From: Martelella mediterranea
Lineage (GTDB): Bacteria > Pseudomonadota > Alphaproteobacteria > Rhizobiales > Rhizobiaceae
Length of the DNA: 64,000 nucleotides
Reading direction: 5' to 3'
NCBI RefSeq assembly: GCF_021021415.1
Contig: NZ_JAINWJ010000004.1
Location: 243,953-307,952, forward strand
Positions 36,453-46,876 of this stretch are shown here, piece by piece; the stretch's first letter is position 1; each line of letters starts with the position of its first letter. The notes beneath the pieces were generated by a model. It did no database searches and was not told where the DNA came from. It saw only the letters and a list, made by a program, of their open reading frames with translations. Position numbers and translations under genes: made by a program.

Positions 36453-37625
36453 ATGAATGACGCGCCCGCCCCCTCCCGTCAAATGCCATCCGCCGACCTC
36501 GCCATCATCGGCGGCGGCATCATGGGGCTGTGGGCGGCCTATCACGCCGAAAAGGCGGGGATAGATACGCTGTTGATCGATGACGGCGGACCGGCCGCGA
36601 GCAATGGCCTGCTTGGCGCGCTGATGGCCTATATGCCGGATCAGTGGGATGAGAAGAAGCAGTTCCAGTTCGAGGCGCTTGCAGCACTCGAGGGCCATAT
36701 CCGCGCGCTGGAGGCCGAGACCGGGGTTTCGGCCGGCTATCGCCGGGCCGGTCGGGTGATGCCGCTTTATGCCGAACGGCAGGTCGAGACCGCGCTCTCA
36801 CGCGCCGAGGCGGCCGCCGTGAACTGGCGCGACGGCGCGCGGTGCTTCCACTGGTCCGTGGTGGATCGTCCGCCGCTCGATGGCTGGCCGGCCGTCGATC
36901 CCGCGGCGCTCGCCTATGTCCACGAAACCTTTGCCGCCCATGTTTTTCCGCGCGGCGTGGTCGCGGCGCTTCGGGCCTTTCTCGAAAATGCCCGCCATGT
37001 GCGCCGCCTGACGGCGACGGTGACGGAAATCGACGTGGTGGCGAACAGTCTCCTTCTGGCCGATGGCGGACGGGTCGGTTTCGGGCGCGTCATCGTTTCG
37101 GCCGGCATCGGCGCCTTTCCGCTGCTTCAGCCGATCTTCGCGCCGGCCGGCAAACCGCTCGGCCGCCCGGTCAAGGGACAGGCGGCGCTGTTTGCCGCAG
37201 ACTGCGACCCGTCGTGGCCGATCGTGTTCGATGACGGGCTTTACGTGATCGCCCATGAAGGCGGTCGTGTCGCCGTCGGCTCGACCACGGAGGACGCGTT
37301 CGAGGATGCGGCGACGACCGACCATCGCCTCGACGCTCTGATCGCGGCCGCGCGCAAGGCCGTGCCGCTGCTGCGGGACGCGCCGGTCGCGGAGCGCTGG
37401 GCGGGCCTGCGTCCACGCGGCATCCACCGCGAACCGATGATCGGCGCGATCGATACCGCGCCGCGCGTCATCGCGCTCGGCGGCGGCTTCAAGACCAGTT
37501 TCGGCATCGCCCACCGGCTGGCGGATCACGCGGTGCGGCTTGCCACAGGCCAGCCGGTTGCGCCGCTGCCCGATATCTACGATCTTTCGATTTACCGCCG
37601 ACGTGCCCACGGCGAAAAGCGATAG
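36453..37625 (+). CDS. FAD-dependent oxidoreductase (DAO family) divergent from mnmD
   Basis: 390 aa from ATG 36453. The N-terminal dinucleotide-binding motif is DLAIIGGGIMGLWAAYHAE (residues ~14-32). The C-terminal part has the DAO-type WAGLRPRGIHREPMIG segment and a final GGGFKTSFGIAHRLADHA, which closes the FAD site. In E. coli the oxidase domain of MnmC belongs to the same superfamily, removing the carboxymethyl group from cmnm5U34. The position beside a stand-alone mnmD suggests this role, but a glycine or other amino-acid oxidase cannot be excluded. Confidence 0.85.
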   Translation: MNDAPAPSRQMPSADLAIIGGGIMGLWAAYHAEKAGIDTLLIDDGGPAASNGLLGALMAYMPDQWDEKKQFQFEALAALEGHIRALEAETGVSAGYRRAGRVMPLYAERQVETALSRAEAAAVNWRDGARCFHWSVVDRPPLDGWPAVDPAALAYVHETFAAHVFPRGVVAALRAFLENARHVRRLTATVTEIDVVANSLLLADGGRVGFGRVIVSAGIGAFPLLQPIFAPAGKPLGRPVKGQAALFAADCDPSWPIVFDDGLYVIAHEGGRVAVGSTTEDAFEDAATTDHRLDALIAAARKAVPLLRDAPVAERWAGLRPRGIHREPMIGAIDTAPRVIALGGGFKTSFGIAHRLADHAVRLATGQPVAPLPDIYDLSIYRRRAHGEKR

Positions 37626-37689
37626 AGCCACTCCGCTTTCTTCGAAACGCAAAATGGCTCGATGCCTTCTGACATGCCGGGCTCTGCGA

Positions 37690-38715
37690 TCACTGGTAGT
37701 CGATGACGATGCGGCCCTCGATTTCGCCGTGATGCATCTTGGCGAAGATCTCGTTGATGTTCTCGAGCTTGTCGGTCTTGATCGTCGCCTTGACCTTTCC
37801 GGCGCCAGCGAAGTCCAGCGCCTCCTGCAGGTCAAGCCGGGTTCCGACGATCGACCCGCGAACCGTGATACCGTTCAGCACGGTGTCGAAGATGGGCAGC
37901 GGGAAATCGCCGGGCGGCAGGCCATTGAGCGATACGGTTCCGCCGCGCTGGACCATGCCCTGCGCCTGTTCGAATGCCTTGGGCGAGACGGCGGTGACCA
38001 GAACCCCTTCCGCGCCGCCGATTTCCTTTTTCACGAAGGCCACCGGGTCCGCCTTGCGGGCGTTGACCGCCAGACTTGCGCCAAGACGCTTCGCCAGGTC
38101 GAGTTTCGCGTCGTCGATATCCACGGCAAGCACGTTCAGGCCCATTGCCTTTGCATATTGCACGGCCAGATGTCCAAGCCCGCCGATGCCCGAGATCACG
38201 ACCCAGTCGCCGGGTTTGGTGTCAGTCACTTTCAGGCCCTTGTAGACCGTAACGCCTGCGCAGAGAATCGGCGCAATCTCGGTAAAGCTGACATTGTCAG
38301 GCAGGTGCCCGACATAGTTCGGATCAGCCAGAACATATTCGGCGAAACTGCCATTGACCGAATAGCCGGTGTTTTGCTGCGCTTCGCACAGCGTCTCCCA
38401 CCCGCCGAGGCAATGCTTGCAGCAGCCGCAGGCGGTGTAGAGCCACGGAACCCCGACGCGGTCGCCTTCCTTGACATGGCTGACGCCGGCCCCCACGGCG
38501 ACGACGTGCCCCACGCCCTCATGGCCCGGAATGAAAGGCGGCTCGGGTTTGATCGGCCAGTCACCTTCCGCCGCGTGCAGGTCGGTGTGGCAGACGCCGC
38601 TTGCGGCCATCTTGACGAGAATCTGGCCCGGCCCGACCGAGGGGACTGCGACCTCTTCCATTACCAAAGGCTTGCCGAATTGCCGGACAACGGCGGCTTT
38701 CATGGTCTTTTCCAT
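37690..38715 (-). CDS. adhP: Zinc-dependent alcohol dehydrogenase
   Basis: 341 aa, medium-chain dehydrogenase family. Catalytic zinc ligands are Cys and His in [14 protein letters not shown] and GHEGVGHV; the structural zinc cysteines are in [18 protein letters not shown]. The Rossmann motif [17 protein letters not shown] binds NAD(P). Oxidises primary alcohols such as ethanol or reduces aldehydes. ATG preceded by AGGA. Single gene; the 481-bp region upstream holds its promoter. Confidence 0.94.
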   Translation of the reverse strand: MEKTMKAAVVRQFGKPLVMEEVAVPSVGPGQILVKMAASGVCHTDLHAAEGDWPIKPEPPFIPGHEGVGHVVAVGAGVSHVKEGDRVGVPWLYTACGCCKHCLGGWETLCEAQQNTGYSVNGSFAEYVLADPNYVGHLPDNVSFTEIAPILCAGVTVYKGLKVTDTKPGDWVVISGIGGLGHLAVQYAKAMGLNVLAVDIDDAKLDLAKRLGASLAVNARKADPVAFVKKEIGGAEGVLVTAVSPKAFEQAQGMVQRGGTVSLNGLPPGDFPLPIFDTVLNGITVRGSIVGTRLDLQEALDFAGAGKVKATIKTDKLENINEIFAKMHHGEIEGRIVIDYQ

Positions 38716-39196
38716 CGGAAAATCCTGTCTTGAGAAAATGCGGAAAGGTACTTCCGCAAAGGGGGGGTGGCCGGGTGAGGCGGCCTTCGGGTCGACCGAT
38801 CAATCAGCACGGGGCTGACGGACCGATCGTTTTCGAGGCGCTGACCAACGCCTGTTCGAACTTGCTTCAAGGCGCAGCGGAGGCGGCGGTGTTCGTTCTC
38901 TGATTGGGAATATTTGCAACCGAAATGCACGACGCTTCCTTTCCCGGTTGGCATGCGCCTGTCATTTCAACCGATGCCGGCAAGGTTGTACCGCAGATCG
39001 TCTGCGCGGTCCGGGATGGCCGACACCTTGATGTCATGCAGATGCATTGCGCATAAACAGAATAGACCGCGCTGCCGGATTGTCCATGGTGTAGATTGCC
39101 GCACCTGGCCGCGCCGCAAACGGTAAGCCCGTCGTATCACTGTCATTGGAATCGGCTATCTCAGAGGCGAGAAACCGTTTCCTCATGTGACTCGCG
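38716..39196. other. Non-coding stretch between adhP and the DUF1045 gene
   Basis: Should carry the divergent promoters of adhP and the purine cluster. No open frame with a good start and no RNA signature, repeat or clear operator was recognised. Confidence 0.4.
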
Positions 39197-39913
39197 ATGC
39201 CCGCCGAACGCTATGCCATATGCTTTACGCCATCGCCGCATGACGGGCTCGCCATCGTGGGCGCGAACTGGATCGGCAGGAGCGCGTTTTCCGGCGAGGT
39301 GGTCGAGCCGCCGATGATCGCCGGCCTGCCGCTTGCCGAGATCGCCTATCACACGGCTCTGCCGCGCCGCTACGGGTTTCAGGGCATGCTGAAATCGCCG
39401 TTTCATCTGACCGAAGGCATGAACGAATCCATGCTGCTGAAGGCGATGATGCGCTTTGCCATGCGCTTTCAGCCCTTCACCCTGCCGCCGCTCACGATCG
39501 TTCATCGCCGCGATATCCTGGCGCTCGCGCCGATGACGGCGGTTCCCGCGCTCGACACGCTTGCCGCCAGCATCGTCACCGAGTTCGACGCCTTCCGCGC
39601 GCCGCTTTCCGAGGCCGAGATCGAGCGGCGGGCCTCGGGCGGGCTGACGCCGGTGCAGTTTGACAACCTGCACCGCTGGGGCGAGCCGGACGTGCTTGCC
39701 GCCTTCTCCTTCCACATGCCGCTGACCGGCCCTCTTTCCCCAAGCGAAATGGCGCGGATGGAGCGCTCGGTTGCGGCGTTTTTCGGGCCGATCCTGCTGG
39801 AGCCGGTCGAGGTCGATCATATCGCGCTGTTCATCGAAGAGGAGCCCGGCGCGCCGTTCTGCGTCCATTCGCTGCATCCGATGGGCGCCGTCAGGGCGCG
39901 GCAGTCGGCATAA
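39197..39913 (+). CDS. DUF1045 protein (2H phosphoesterase-like)
   Basis: 238 aa. Members are often annotated as a phosphonate-metabolism protein because the gene occurs in phn clusters. Two HxT-type motifs, SPFHLTEG and FHMPLTGPL, point to the 2H phosphodiesterase superfamily. No phn genes are in this window; instead it precedes puuE by 123 bp on the same strand. A role tied to the purine cluster is unproven. The ATG lacks a strong ribosome-binding site. Confidence 0.85.
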   Translation: MPAERYAICFTPSPHDGLAIVGANWIGRSAFSGEVVEPPMIAGLPLAEIAYHTALPRRYGFQGMLKSPFHLTEGMNESMLLKAMMRFAMRFQPFTLPPLTIVHRRDILALAPMTAVPALDTLAASIVTEFDAFRAPLSEAEIERRASGGLTPVQFDNLHRWGEPDVLAAFSFHMPLTGPLSPSEMARMERSVAAFFGPILLEPVEVDHIALFIEEEPGAPFCVHSLHPMGAVRARQSA

Positions 39914-40036
39914 AGGCTGCGCGGCGGCAATCAGGCCGATCTGGCTTTTCCCCTTGATTCCTGCCGGCCTTTTCGCCTTATCTCTTCCGGCGATGCCGAT
40001 GGTCGTCTACCGTCGGCAAGGAATGGAATTGAGGGC

Positions 40037-40975
40037 ATGATGGACGCTGAAACGAACGCATATCCGCGTGATCTTGTGGGCTACGGCCGCAATCCGCCGG
40101 ACCCGAAATGGCCGGGCGAGGCCAATATCGCCGTGCAGTTCGTGATCAATTACGAGGAGGGCGGCGAGAGCTGCATTCTCGATGGCGACCCGGCGTCGGA
40201 ATGCCTGCTGTCGGAAATCGTCGGCGCCGAGGCCTGGCCCGGCCAGCGCAACATGAACATGGAATCGCTCTATGAATATGGTTCGCGCGCCGGCTTCTGG
40301 CGGCTGTGGCGGCTGTTCACGCGCCTGGAAATCCCGGTCACCGTCTATGGCGTGACCCAGGCGATGGCCCGCAACCCGGAAGCCGTCGCGGCCATGAAGG
40401 AGGCCGGGTGGGAAATCGCAAGCCACGGCCTCAGATGGCTCGAATACAAGGATTTCGATATCGAGACCGAGCGCGCCCATATCCGCGAGGCGGTGCGTCT
40501 TCACACCGAAATCACCGGCGAGCGGCCCTATGGCCTCTATCAGGGCAAGCCCTCGATCAATACGCTCGATCTGGTGATGGAGGAGGGCGGCTTTCTCTAC
40601 TCCTCCGATACCTATGCCGACGATCTGCCCTACTGGGTGCGTGACCCCGATGGCAAGCCGTTCCTGCGCATCCCCTACACGCTCGACAATAACGACATGC
40701 GCTTTGCCACGCCGCAGGGGTTCAACTCCGGCGAACAGTTCTTCACCTATCTGAAGGACGCCTTCGATACGCTCTACGACGAAGGCCGCGAGGGCGCGCC
40801 GAAGATGATGTCGATCGGGCTTCACTGCCGCCTTGTCGGCAAGCCCGGTCGGCTGGCGGGGCTGAAGCGCTTCCTCGATTACGTCCAGAACCACGACAAG
40901 GTCTGGCTCGCGAAACGGATCGAGATCGCGCGCCACTGGTATGAAAACCACCTGCCGCAGGAGAATGCGCAATGA
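40037..40975 (+). CDS. puuE: Allantoinase, polysaccharide-deacetylase type
   Basis: 312 aa, the standard length of PuuE. It hydrolyses (S)-allantoin to allantoate without a metal and is unrelated to the amidohydrolase-type allantoinases. The N-terminal hallmark YPRDLVGYGRNPPDPKWPG is followed by QFVINYEEGGE. The fold is NodB-like. GAGGGC precedes the start, and a second ATG follows at once. The stop overlaps uraD by 4 bp, beginning a tightly packed operon puuE-uraD-alc-allA-uraH. Confidence 0.96.
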   Translation: MMDAETNAYPRDLVGYGRNPPDPKWPGEANIAVQFVINYEEGGESCILDGDPASECLLSEIVGAEAWPGQRNMNMESLYEYGSRAGFWRLWRLFTRLEIPVTVYGVTQAMARNPEAVAAMKEAGWEIASHGLRWLEYKDFDIETERAHIREAVRLHTEITGERPYGLYQGKPSINTLDLVMEEGGFLYSSDTYADDLPYWVRDPDGKPFLRIPYTLDNNDMRFATPQGFNSGEQFFTYLKDAFDTLYDEGREGAPKMMSIGLHCRLVGKPGRLAGLKRFLDYVQNHDKVWLAKRIEIARHWYENHLPQENAQ

Positions 40976-41466
40976 TGGACCGCGATGCATTCGTCAGCCG
41001 TTTCGGCGGCGTCTACGAGCATTCCCCGTTCATCGCCGAGCGGGCCTATGACCGGGGCCTGGTCCATGAGCCATTGACCGCAACGGGCGTTGCCGATGCG
41101 CTTGCAAAGGTGTTCCGCGCGGCGCCCGAGGACGAACGGCTCGGCGTGCTGCGCGCCCATCCCGACCTTGCCGGCAAGCTTGCGATTGCGGGTGGGCTGA
41201 CCGAGGAAAGCCGCCGCGAGCAGGCGGGCGCGGGCCTAGACCGGCTGTCGCCCGAAGAGCATGCGGAGTTTACGGAGCTCAATTCCGCCTATATAGACAA
41301 GTTCAACTTTCCTTTCATTATTGCGGTCAGCGGCCTCAATAAGGACGATATTCTCTCCGCCTTCCGGCGACGGATCGACAGTTCCGAAGCCGTCGAGCTT
41401 GAAACAGCCTGCGCTGAGGTCGAGAAGATCGCCGGTCTCAGGCTGCGCAACATGCTCTCGGAGTAA
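40972..41466 (+). CDS. uraD: OHCU decarboxylase
   Basis: 164 aa. It decarboxylates 2-oxo-4-hydroxy-4-carboxy-5-ureidoimidazoline stereospecifically to (S)-allantoin. Family motifs seen: FGGVYEHSPFIAERA near the N-terminus and LRAHPDLAGKLA, which carries the catalytic histidine. It completes the chemistry begun by PuuD and UraH. It overlaps puuE (ATGA) and is 3 bp from alc. Confidence 0.95.
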   Translation: MMDRDAFVSRFGGVYEHSPFIAERAYDRGLVHEPLTATGVADALAKVFRAAPEDERLGVLRAHPDLAGKLAIAGGLTEESRREQAGAGLDRLSPEEHAEFTELNSAYIDKFNFPFIIAVSGLNKDDILSAFRRRIDSSEAVELETACAEVEKIAGLRLRNMLSE

Positions 41467-41469
41467 ACC

Positions 41470-42501
41470 ATGTCAGAACAAGAAACGTCCGTTGCCCTGC
41501 CCGATTTCGCGGTCGGCGCGATCAACCTTGCCTCCGCCCGGCTGGGCGCGCGGGCGATCTACGCCACGGACCAGTTCTTCGCGCCGCTTGCCCGGATGCT
41601 GAAGGATGACGCCGCCGTTTTCCTCCCCGGCGAATATGACGAGCACGGCAAGTGGATGGACGGCTGGGAAAGCCGACGCAAGCGCGTGCCCGGCCACGAC
41701 TGGGCGATTATCAGGCTCGCCATGCCCGGACGAATCCGCGGTTTCGATGTCGACACCAGCTATTTCACTGGCAACTACCCGCCGCAGTGTTCGATCGAGG
41801 GCTGCTTCATGGAAAGCGGCGAGCCGGACGAATCCGCCGACTGGCAGGAGGTGCTTGCGCGCGTCGATCTCGGCCCCGACAAGCACCATTATTTCGAGAT
41901 GGATCAGGACACCCGCCAGAAGGTGTTCACGCATCTGCGCCTGCACATCTTCCCCGATGGCGGCATTGCGCGGCTCAGGGTCTACGGTTCGGCCTATTTC
42001 AACTGGGAGAAGGTCGGCGAGAACGAGGAGATCGATCTCGCCTATATCTTCGGCGGCACCCATGCGCTGCACTGGTCGGATGCCCATTATGGCCATCCCG
42101 ACCGGATGCTGGCCCCCGGTCGCGGCGTCAATATGGGTGATGGCTGGGAGACCGCGCGCCGCCGCGGGCCGGGCCACGACTGGGTGATCTTCAAGCTCGG
42201 CCATCCCGGAATCATCCGCCGCGCCGTTGTCGATACCGCCCATTTCAAGGGCAACTATCCCGATACCTGCATGCTGCTCGGCGCCAACCTGCCGGAGCAG
42301 AAGGATGTGTTCAGCATGGAGGAAATCGAAGCCTCGGAGCACTGGCAGCCGATCCTCGAACAGACCAAGCTGCAGGCCGATCATATCCATGAATTCGGCG
42401 GCAGCGCGGTTGCCGATATCGGACCGGTCACCCATGTGCGGCTCGCGATCTTCCCCGATGGCGGCATCAGCCGGCTGAGGCTCTACGGGGTGAAGGCATG
42501 A
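41470..42501 (+). CDS. alc: Allantoicase
   Basis: 343 aa. It hydrolyses allantoate to (S)-ureidoglycolate and urea. The sequence is two homologous ~160-residue allantoicase domains: the first contains RVPGHDWAIIRLAMPG and HIFPDGGIARLRVYG, the second RGPGHDWVIFKLGHPG and IFPDGGISRLRLYG. The repeated GHDW and FPDGGI segments make the duplication visible by eye. It overlaps allA by 4 bp. Confidence 0.96.
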   Translation: MSEQETSVALPDFAVGAINLASARLGARAIYATDQFFAPLARMLKDDAAVFLPGEYDEHGKWMDGWESRRKRVPGHDWAIIRLAMPGRIRGFDVDTSYFTGNYPPQCSIEGCFMESGEPDESADWQEVLARVDLGPDKHHYFEMDQDTRQKVFTHLRLHIFPDGGIARLRVYGSAYFNWEKVGENEEIDLAYIFGGTHALHWSDAHYGHPDRMLAPGRGVNMGDGWETARRRGPGHDWVIFKLGHPGIIRRAVVDTAHFKGNYPDTCMLLGANLPEQKDVFSMEEIEASEHWQPILEQTKLQADHIHEFGGSAVADIGPVTHVRLAIFPDGGISRLRLYGVKA

Positions 42502-42995
42502 GAAATCTGGCGCTTGAACGGCTGACGCCGGCGGCGTTCGCGCCGTTCGGCACCGTGATTGCGCCGGATCCGACGAAAGCTAGGATGATCAATGGCGGCA
42601 CGACCACGCGGTTTCACGCGTTGGCCCGCGCCGAGGCTTTGGGCGAGGGGGCAGCGGTGATCCTCAACATCTTCCGGGGCGAGCCGCGCCGCTTTCCCTA
42701 TACGGTCGACATGATGGAGCGCCATCCGCTCGGGAGCCAGAGCTTCTCGCCGCTGTCGCCGCGTCCCTTTCTGGTGGTGGTCGCCGAAGATGAAGGCGGC
42801 GTGCCGTCCGTCCCGCGCGTGTTTTTCGCCGAAAGCGGGCAGGGCGTGAACTATAATGCCAATGTCTGGCACCATCCGCTGATGGCGCTCGGCGAGACCA
42901 GCGATTTTCTGGTTGTCGATCGCGCCGGGCCGGGCGACAATCTTGAGGAATATTTCTATTCCGACCCGTTCATCATCGAGGAGGCAACCCCATGA
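42498..42995 (+). CDS. allA: Ureidoglycolate lyase
   Basis: 165 aa. It splits ureidoglycolate to glyoxylate and urea, the last step of this purine route. Family features are LTPAAFAPFGTVI near the start, FPYTVDMMERHPLGSQSF in the centre and NYNANVWHHPLMAL toward the end. It overlaps alc and uraH by 4 bp each, so it is in the middle of a coupled operon. Confidence 0.95.
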   Translation: MRNLALERLTPAAFAPFGTVIAPDPTKARMINGGTTTRFHALARAEALGEGAAVILNIFRGEPRRFPYTVDMMERHPLGSQSFSPLSPRPFLVVVAEDEGGVPSVPRVFFAESGQGVNYNANVWHHPLMALGETSDFLVVDRAGPGDNLEEYFYSDPFIIEEATP

Positions 42996-43348
42996 CCGGC
43001 CTGACCACTCATGTTCTCGACACTGCCCTTGGCCAGCCCGCTTCGGAGATGAAAATCGATCTCTACCGCATCAAGGGCGCGGAGCGCATCTTTCTCAAGA
43101 CCGTCTACACCAATGACGATGGCCGGATCGATGGCGGCGCGATGCTGACATCGGAGGAAGTCGAACCGGGCCAGTACGAACTCGTTTTCCATGCCGGGGA
43201 TTATCTCAGGCGCACCGGCGCGACGTTAACTGAGCCTGCCTTCCTGGAAGATATCCCGCTGCGTTTCGCGATCGCCGATGTCACCGCGCATTACCATGTG
43301 CCGCTGCTGGTCTCGGCCCACGCCTATTCCACCTATCGGGGCAGCTGA
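42992..43348 (+). CDS. uraH: 5-Hydroxyisourate hydrolase (transthyretin-like)
   Basis: 118 aa. It opens 5-hydroxyisourate, the product of PuuD, to OHCU. The N-terminal LTTHVLDTALGQPASEM with the active His and the C-terminal YRGS signature (YSTYRGS) are diagnostic of the transthyretin-related hydrolases, as opposed to transthyretin. No signal peptide, so cytoplasmic. Its last base is the first base of the next gene. Confidence 0.97.
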   Translation: MTGLTTHVLDTALGQPASEMKIDLYRIKGAERIFLKTVYTNDDGRIDGGAMLTSEEVEPGQYELVFHAGDYLRRTGATLTEPAFLEDIPLRFAIADVTAHYHVPLLVSAHAYSTYRGS

Positions 43349-44088
43349 TGAAGATCGCCGCGATCGCCGATATTCACGGCAATATCGACGCGCTCGAGGC
43401 CGTGCTTGCCGATATCGAGCAGCATCAACCTGATCTGATCGTCAATCTCGGCGACAGCCTGTCCGGGCCGCTGGCCGCCGGCGAAACCGCCGCCCGCCTG
43501 CTTTCGCTTCGGCTCACCACGGTGCGCGGCAATCACGATCGCGCGCTGGTCGACCGGCCCTTTGAGGACATGGGCGACTGGGAAAAGCCGATCTTCGGCG
43601 AGCTTTCGGACGAGCATCTGCAATGGATCCGCGACATGCCGAGCGCCGCCGTGGTGGCGCAGGAGGTCTATCTCTGCCACGCCACGCCGAAGAATGACGA
43701 GGTCATGTGGCTGGAGGAACTGCTCGACAATGGCCGCTTCACGCTGCGCGGCCAGACGGAGATCGAGGCCCTTGCCGCCGGCGTCACCTATCCGCTGATC
43801 CTGTGCGGCCATAGTCACGTCGCGCGCTCGGCGATGCTTGCCGATGGCCGCCTGATCGTCAATCCCGGCTCCGTCGGCTGCCCGGGCTTTGCCTACCACA
43901 TCCCCGTCGACCACAAGCTCGAAACCGCCACCCCGTTTGCCTGCTACGCGGTTATCGAAAAGACGGAAATGGGCTGGACACCGACCTTCCGCCAGGTGCG
44001 CTACGATACGAGCCGGATGGTCGCAATGGCGCGGGACCGGGGGTATGAGGATTGGGCCAGCGTGCTGGCGACGGGCTGGGTGGGGTAG
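43348..44088 (+). CDS. Metallophosphoesterase family protein, end of the purine operon
   Basis: 246 aa. Calcineurin-like metallophosphoesterase motifs: IADIHGNIDAL, NLGDSLSGP, RGNHDRAL, LCGHSHVARS and NPGSVGCPG, so all metal ligands seem intact. The YfcE/MJ0936-type small phosphodiesterases are the closest in layout. Start codon overlaps the uraH stop by one base, so it is expressed with allantoin genes. The substrate is unknown and no purine-specific role is established. Confidence 0.9.
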   Translation: MKIAAIADIHGNIDALEAVLADIEQHQPDLIVNLGDSLSGPLAAGETAARLLSLRLTTVRGNHDRALVDRPFEDMGDWEKPIFGELSDEHLQWIRDMPSAAVVAQEVYLCHATPKNDEVMWLEELLDNGRFTLRGQTEIEALAAGVTYPLILCGHSHVARSAMLADGRLIVNPGSVGCPGFAYHIPVDHKLETATPFACYAVIEKTEMGWTPTFRQVRYDTSRMVAMARDRGYEDWASVLATGWVG

Positions 44089-44130
44089 TTACGCGCACGG
44101 ACTGGCGACATGTAGCCTCGCCGCACAGCC

Positions 44131-44282
44131 CCCAATCTTCTCGCCCCGGAGGGGAGAGATGTCGCGACAGCGACAGTGAGGGGGGAGAGTATCCCCTCGA
44201 ACGCCCTCACGAATGGATATGCCGCCCCACCCTCGCTGCCCCTTTCGGGGCATCTCTCCCGCCAGCGGGAGAGAGTATTGGG
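44131..44282. repeat. MITE-like palindromic intergenic element, second copy
   Basis: Begins CCCAATCTTCTCGCCCC and ends GGGAGAGAGTATTGGG, which are imperfect inverted copies of each other. The interior contains GATGTCGCGACAGCGACAG, related to the CTGTCGCTTTCGCGACATC core of the element at 718-862. It lies between the convergent metallophosphoesterase and lldD genes. Confidence 0.65.
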
Positions 44283-44330
44283 AGCAAGCGGCCTGTCTCC
44301 CCGAGGGACCAAGCGCCCTTCTGTCGCCCC

Positions 44331-45479
44331 TCAAAAATCCACCTTCGCAATAATACTCCGGTCGATTTCCTCGATGTCGCGCTTGCCGCAGAGCGCCATG
44401 GTCACGTCGAGTTCCTTGCGCAGGATTTCGAGAGCGCGGGTGACGCCTTTCTTGCCCATGGCGCCGAGGCCGTAGAGATAGGGGCGACCGATATAGGTGC
44501 CTTTCGCGCCGAGCGCGCGGGCCTTCAGGATATCCTGGCCGGAGCGGATGCCGCCATCCATATGGATTTCGATATCGCCGCCGACTTGATCGACGATCTT
44601 CGGCAGCATCGAGATCGAGGACAGCGCGCCGTCAAGCTGGCGACCGCCATGGTTGGAGACGATGATCGCGTCGGCGCCGGTCTTTGCCGCCATTGCGGCG
44701 TCTTCGGTATCGAGCACGCCCTTGAGGATCAGCTTGCCGCCCCAGCGCTCGCGGATCCATTCGACATCCGCCCATGAAAGCCTTGTGTCGAACTGCTCCG
44801 CGGTCCAGACGGCAAGCGAGGAGAGGTCGGAGGAGGCGGGCGCGTGGCCGACGATATTGCGGAACGAGCGGCGCTTGGTCTGCAGCATTTCCAGCGCCCA
44901 GAACGGACGGGTGCCGACCTGCCAGAGATGTTTCGGCGTGAATTTCGGCGGGGTCGAAAGGCCGTTGACGATATCCTTGTGGCGCTGGCCGAGAATCTGC
45001 AGGTCGAGCGTCAGCACCAGCGCGCTGCAGCCGGCGTCCCTGGCGCGGCTGATCAGGCTTTCGACGAAGCCGCGATCCTTCATCACATAGAGCTGAAACC
45101 AGAACGGCTTGGTCGTGTGCTCGGCGACATCCTCGATTGAGCAGACGCTCATGGTCGACAGGGTGAAGGGCACGCCGGCCTCCTCCGCCGCCTGGGCGGC
45201 GAGGATTTCGCCATCGGCATGCTGCATGCCGCAAAGCCCGGTGGGCGCGAGCGCGACTGGCATCGAGGCCTTCTCGCCCACCATGGTGGTTGCGAGAGAG
45301 CGATCCGACATGTCGACCAGAACCCGCTGGCGCAGGTGGATTTTCGCAAAATCCGTCTCATTGGCACGGTAGGTGCTTTCCGTCCACGCGCCGCTGTCGG
45401 CATAGTCGTAGAACATTTTTGGCACGCGCCGTTTCGCCCGTCTCTTCAGGTCGGCAATCGTCAGTGGCTCAGAAAACAT
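44331..45479 (-). CDS. lldD: FMN-dependent alpha-hydroxy acid dehydrogenase (LldD-type)
   Basis: 382 aa from ATG 45479 behind GGAGAGACCG. FMN-binding features of the L-lactate dehydrogenase/glycolate oxidase family: YDYADSGAWTE, ALAPTGLCGMQHADGE, FQLYVMKDRGF, and the catalytic His and Arg in IIVSNHGGRQLDG. It probably oxidises L-lactate to pyruvate, feeding electrons to the membrane. A neighbouring purine cluster makes glyoxylate-related hydroxy acids, so another 2-hydroxy acid is possible. 98 bp after guaD on the same strand. Confidence 0.9.
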   Translation of the reverse strand: MFSEPLTIADLKRRAKRRVPKMFYDYADSGAWTESTYRANETDFAKIHLRQRVLVDMSDRSLATTMVGEKASMPVALAPTGLCGMQHADGEILAAQAAEEAGVPFTLSTMSVCSIEDVAEHTTKPFWFQLYVMKDRGFVESLISRARDAGCSALVLTLDLQILGQRHKDIVNGLSTPPKFTPKHLWQVGTRPFWALEMLQTKRRSFRNIVGHAPASSDLSSLAVWTAEQFDTRLSWADVEWIRERWGGKLILKGVLDTEDAAMAAKTGADAIIVSNHGGRQLDGALSSISMLPKIVDQVGGDIEIHMDGGIRSGQDILKARALGAKGTYIGRPYLYGLGAMGKKGVTRALEILRKELDVTMALCGKRDIEEIDRSIIAKVDF

Positions 45480-45577
45480 CGGTCTCTCCGGTAAACGCCG
45501 CATATCGCTTATGGCAAATCCGGCGTGCCGCGCCAAGCCTGCAAACACGACGGCGGTACGCAGCCGGGCAAGCGGTG

Positions 45578-46872
<1,295 letters not shown>

Positions 46873-46876
<4 letters not shown>

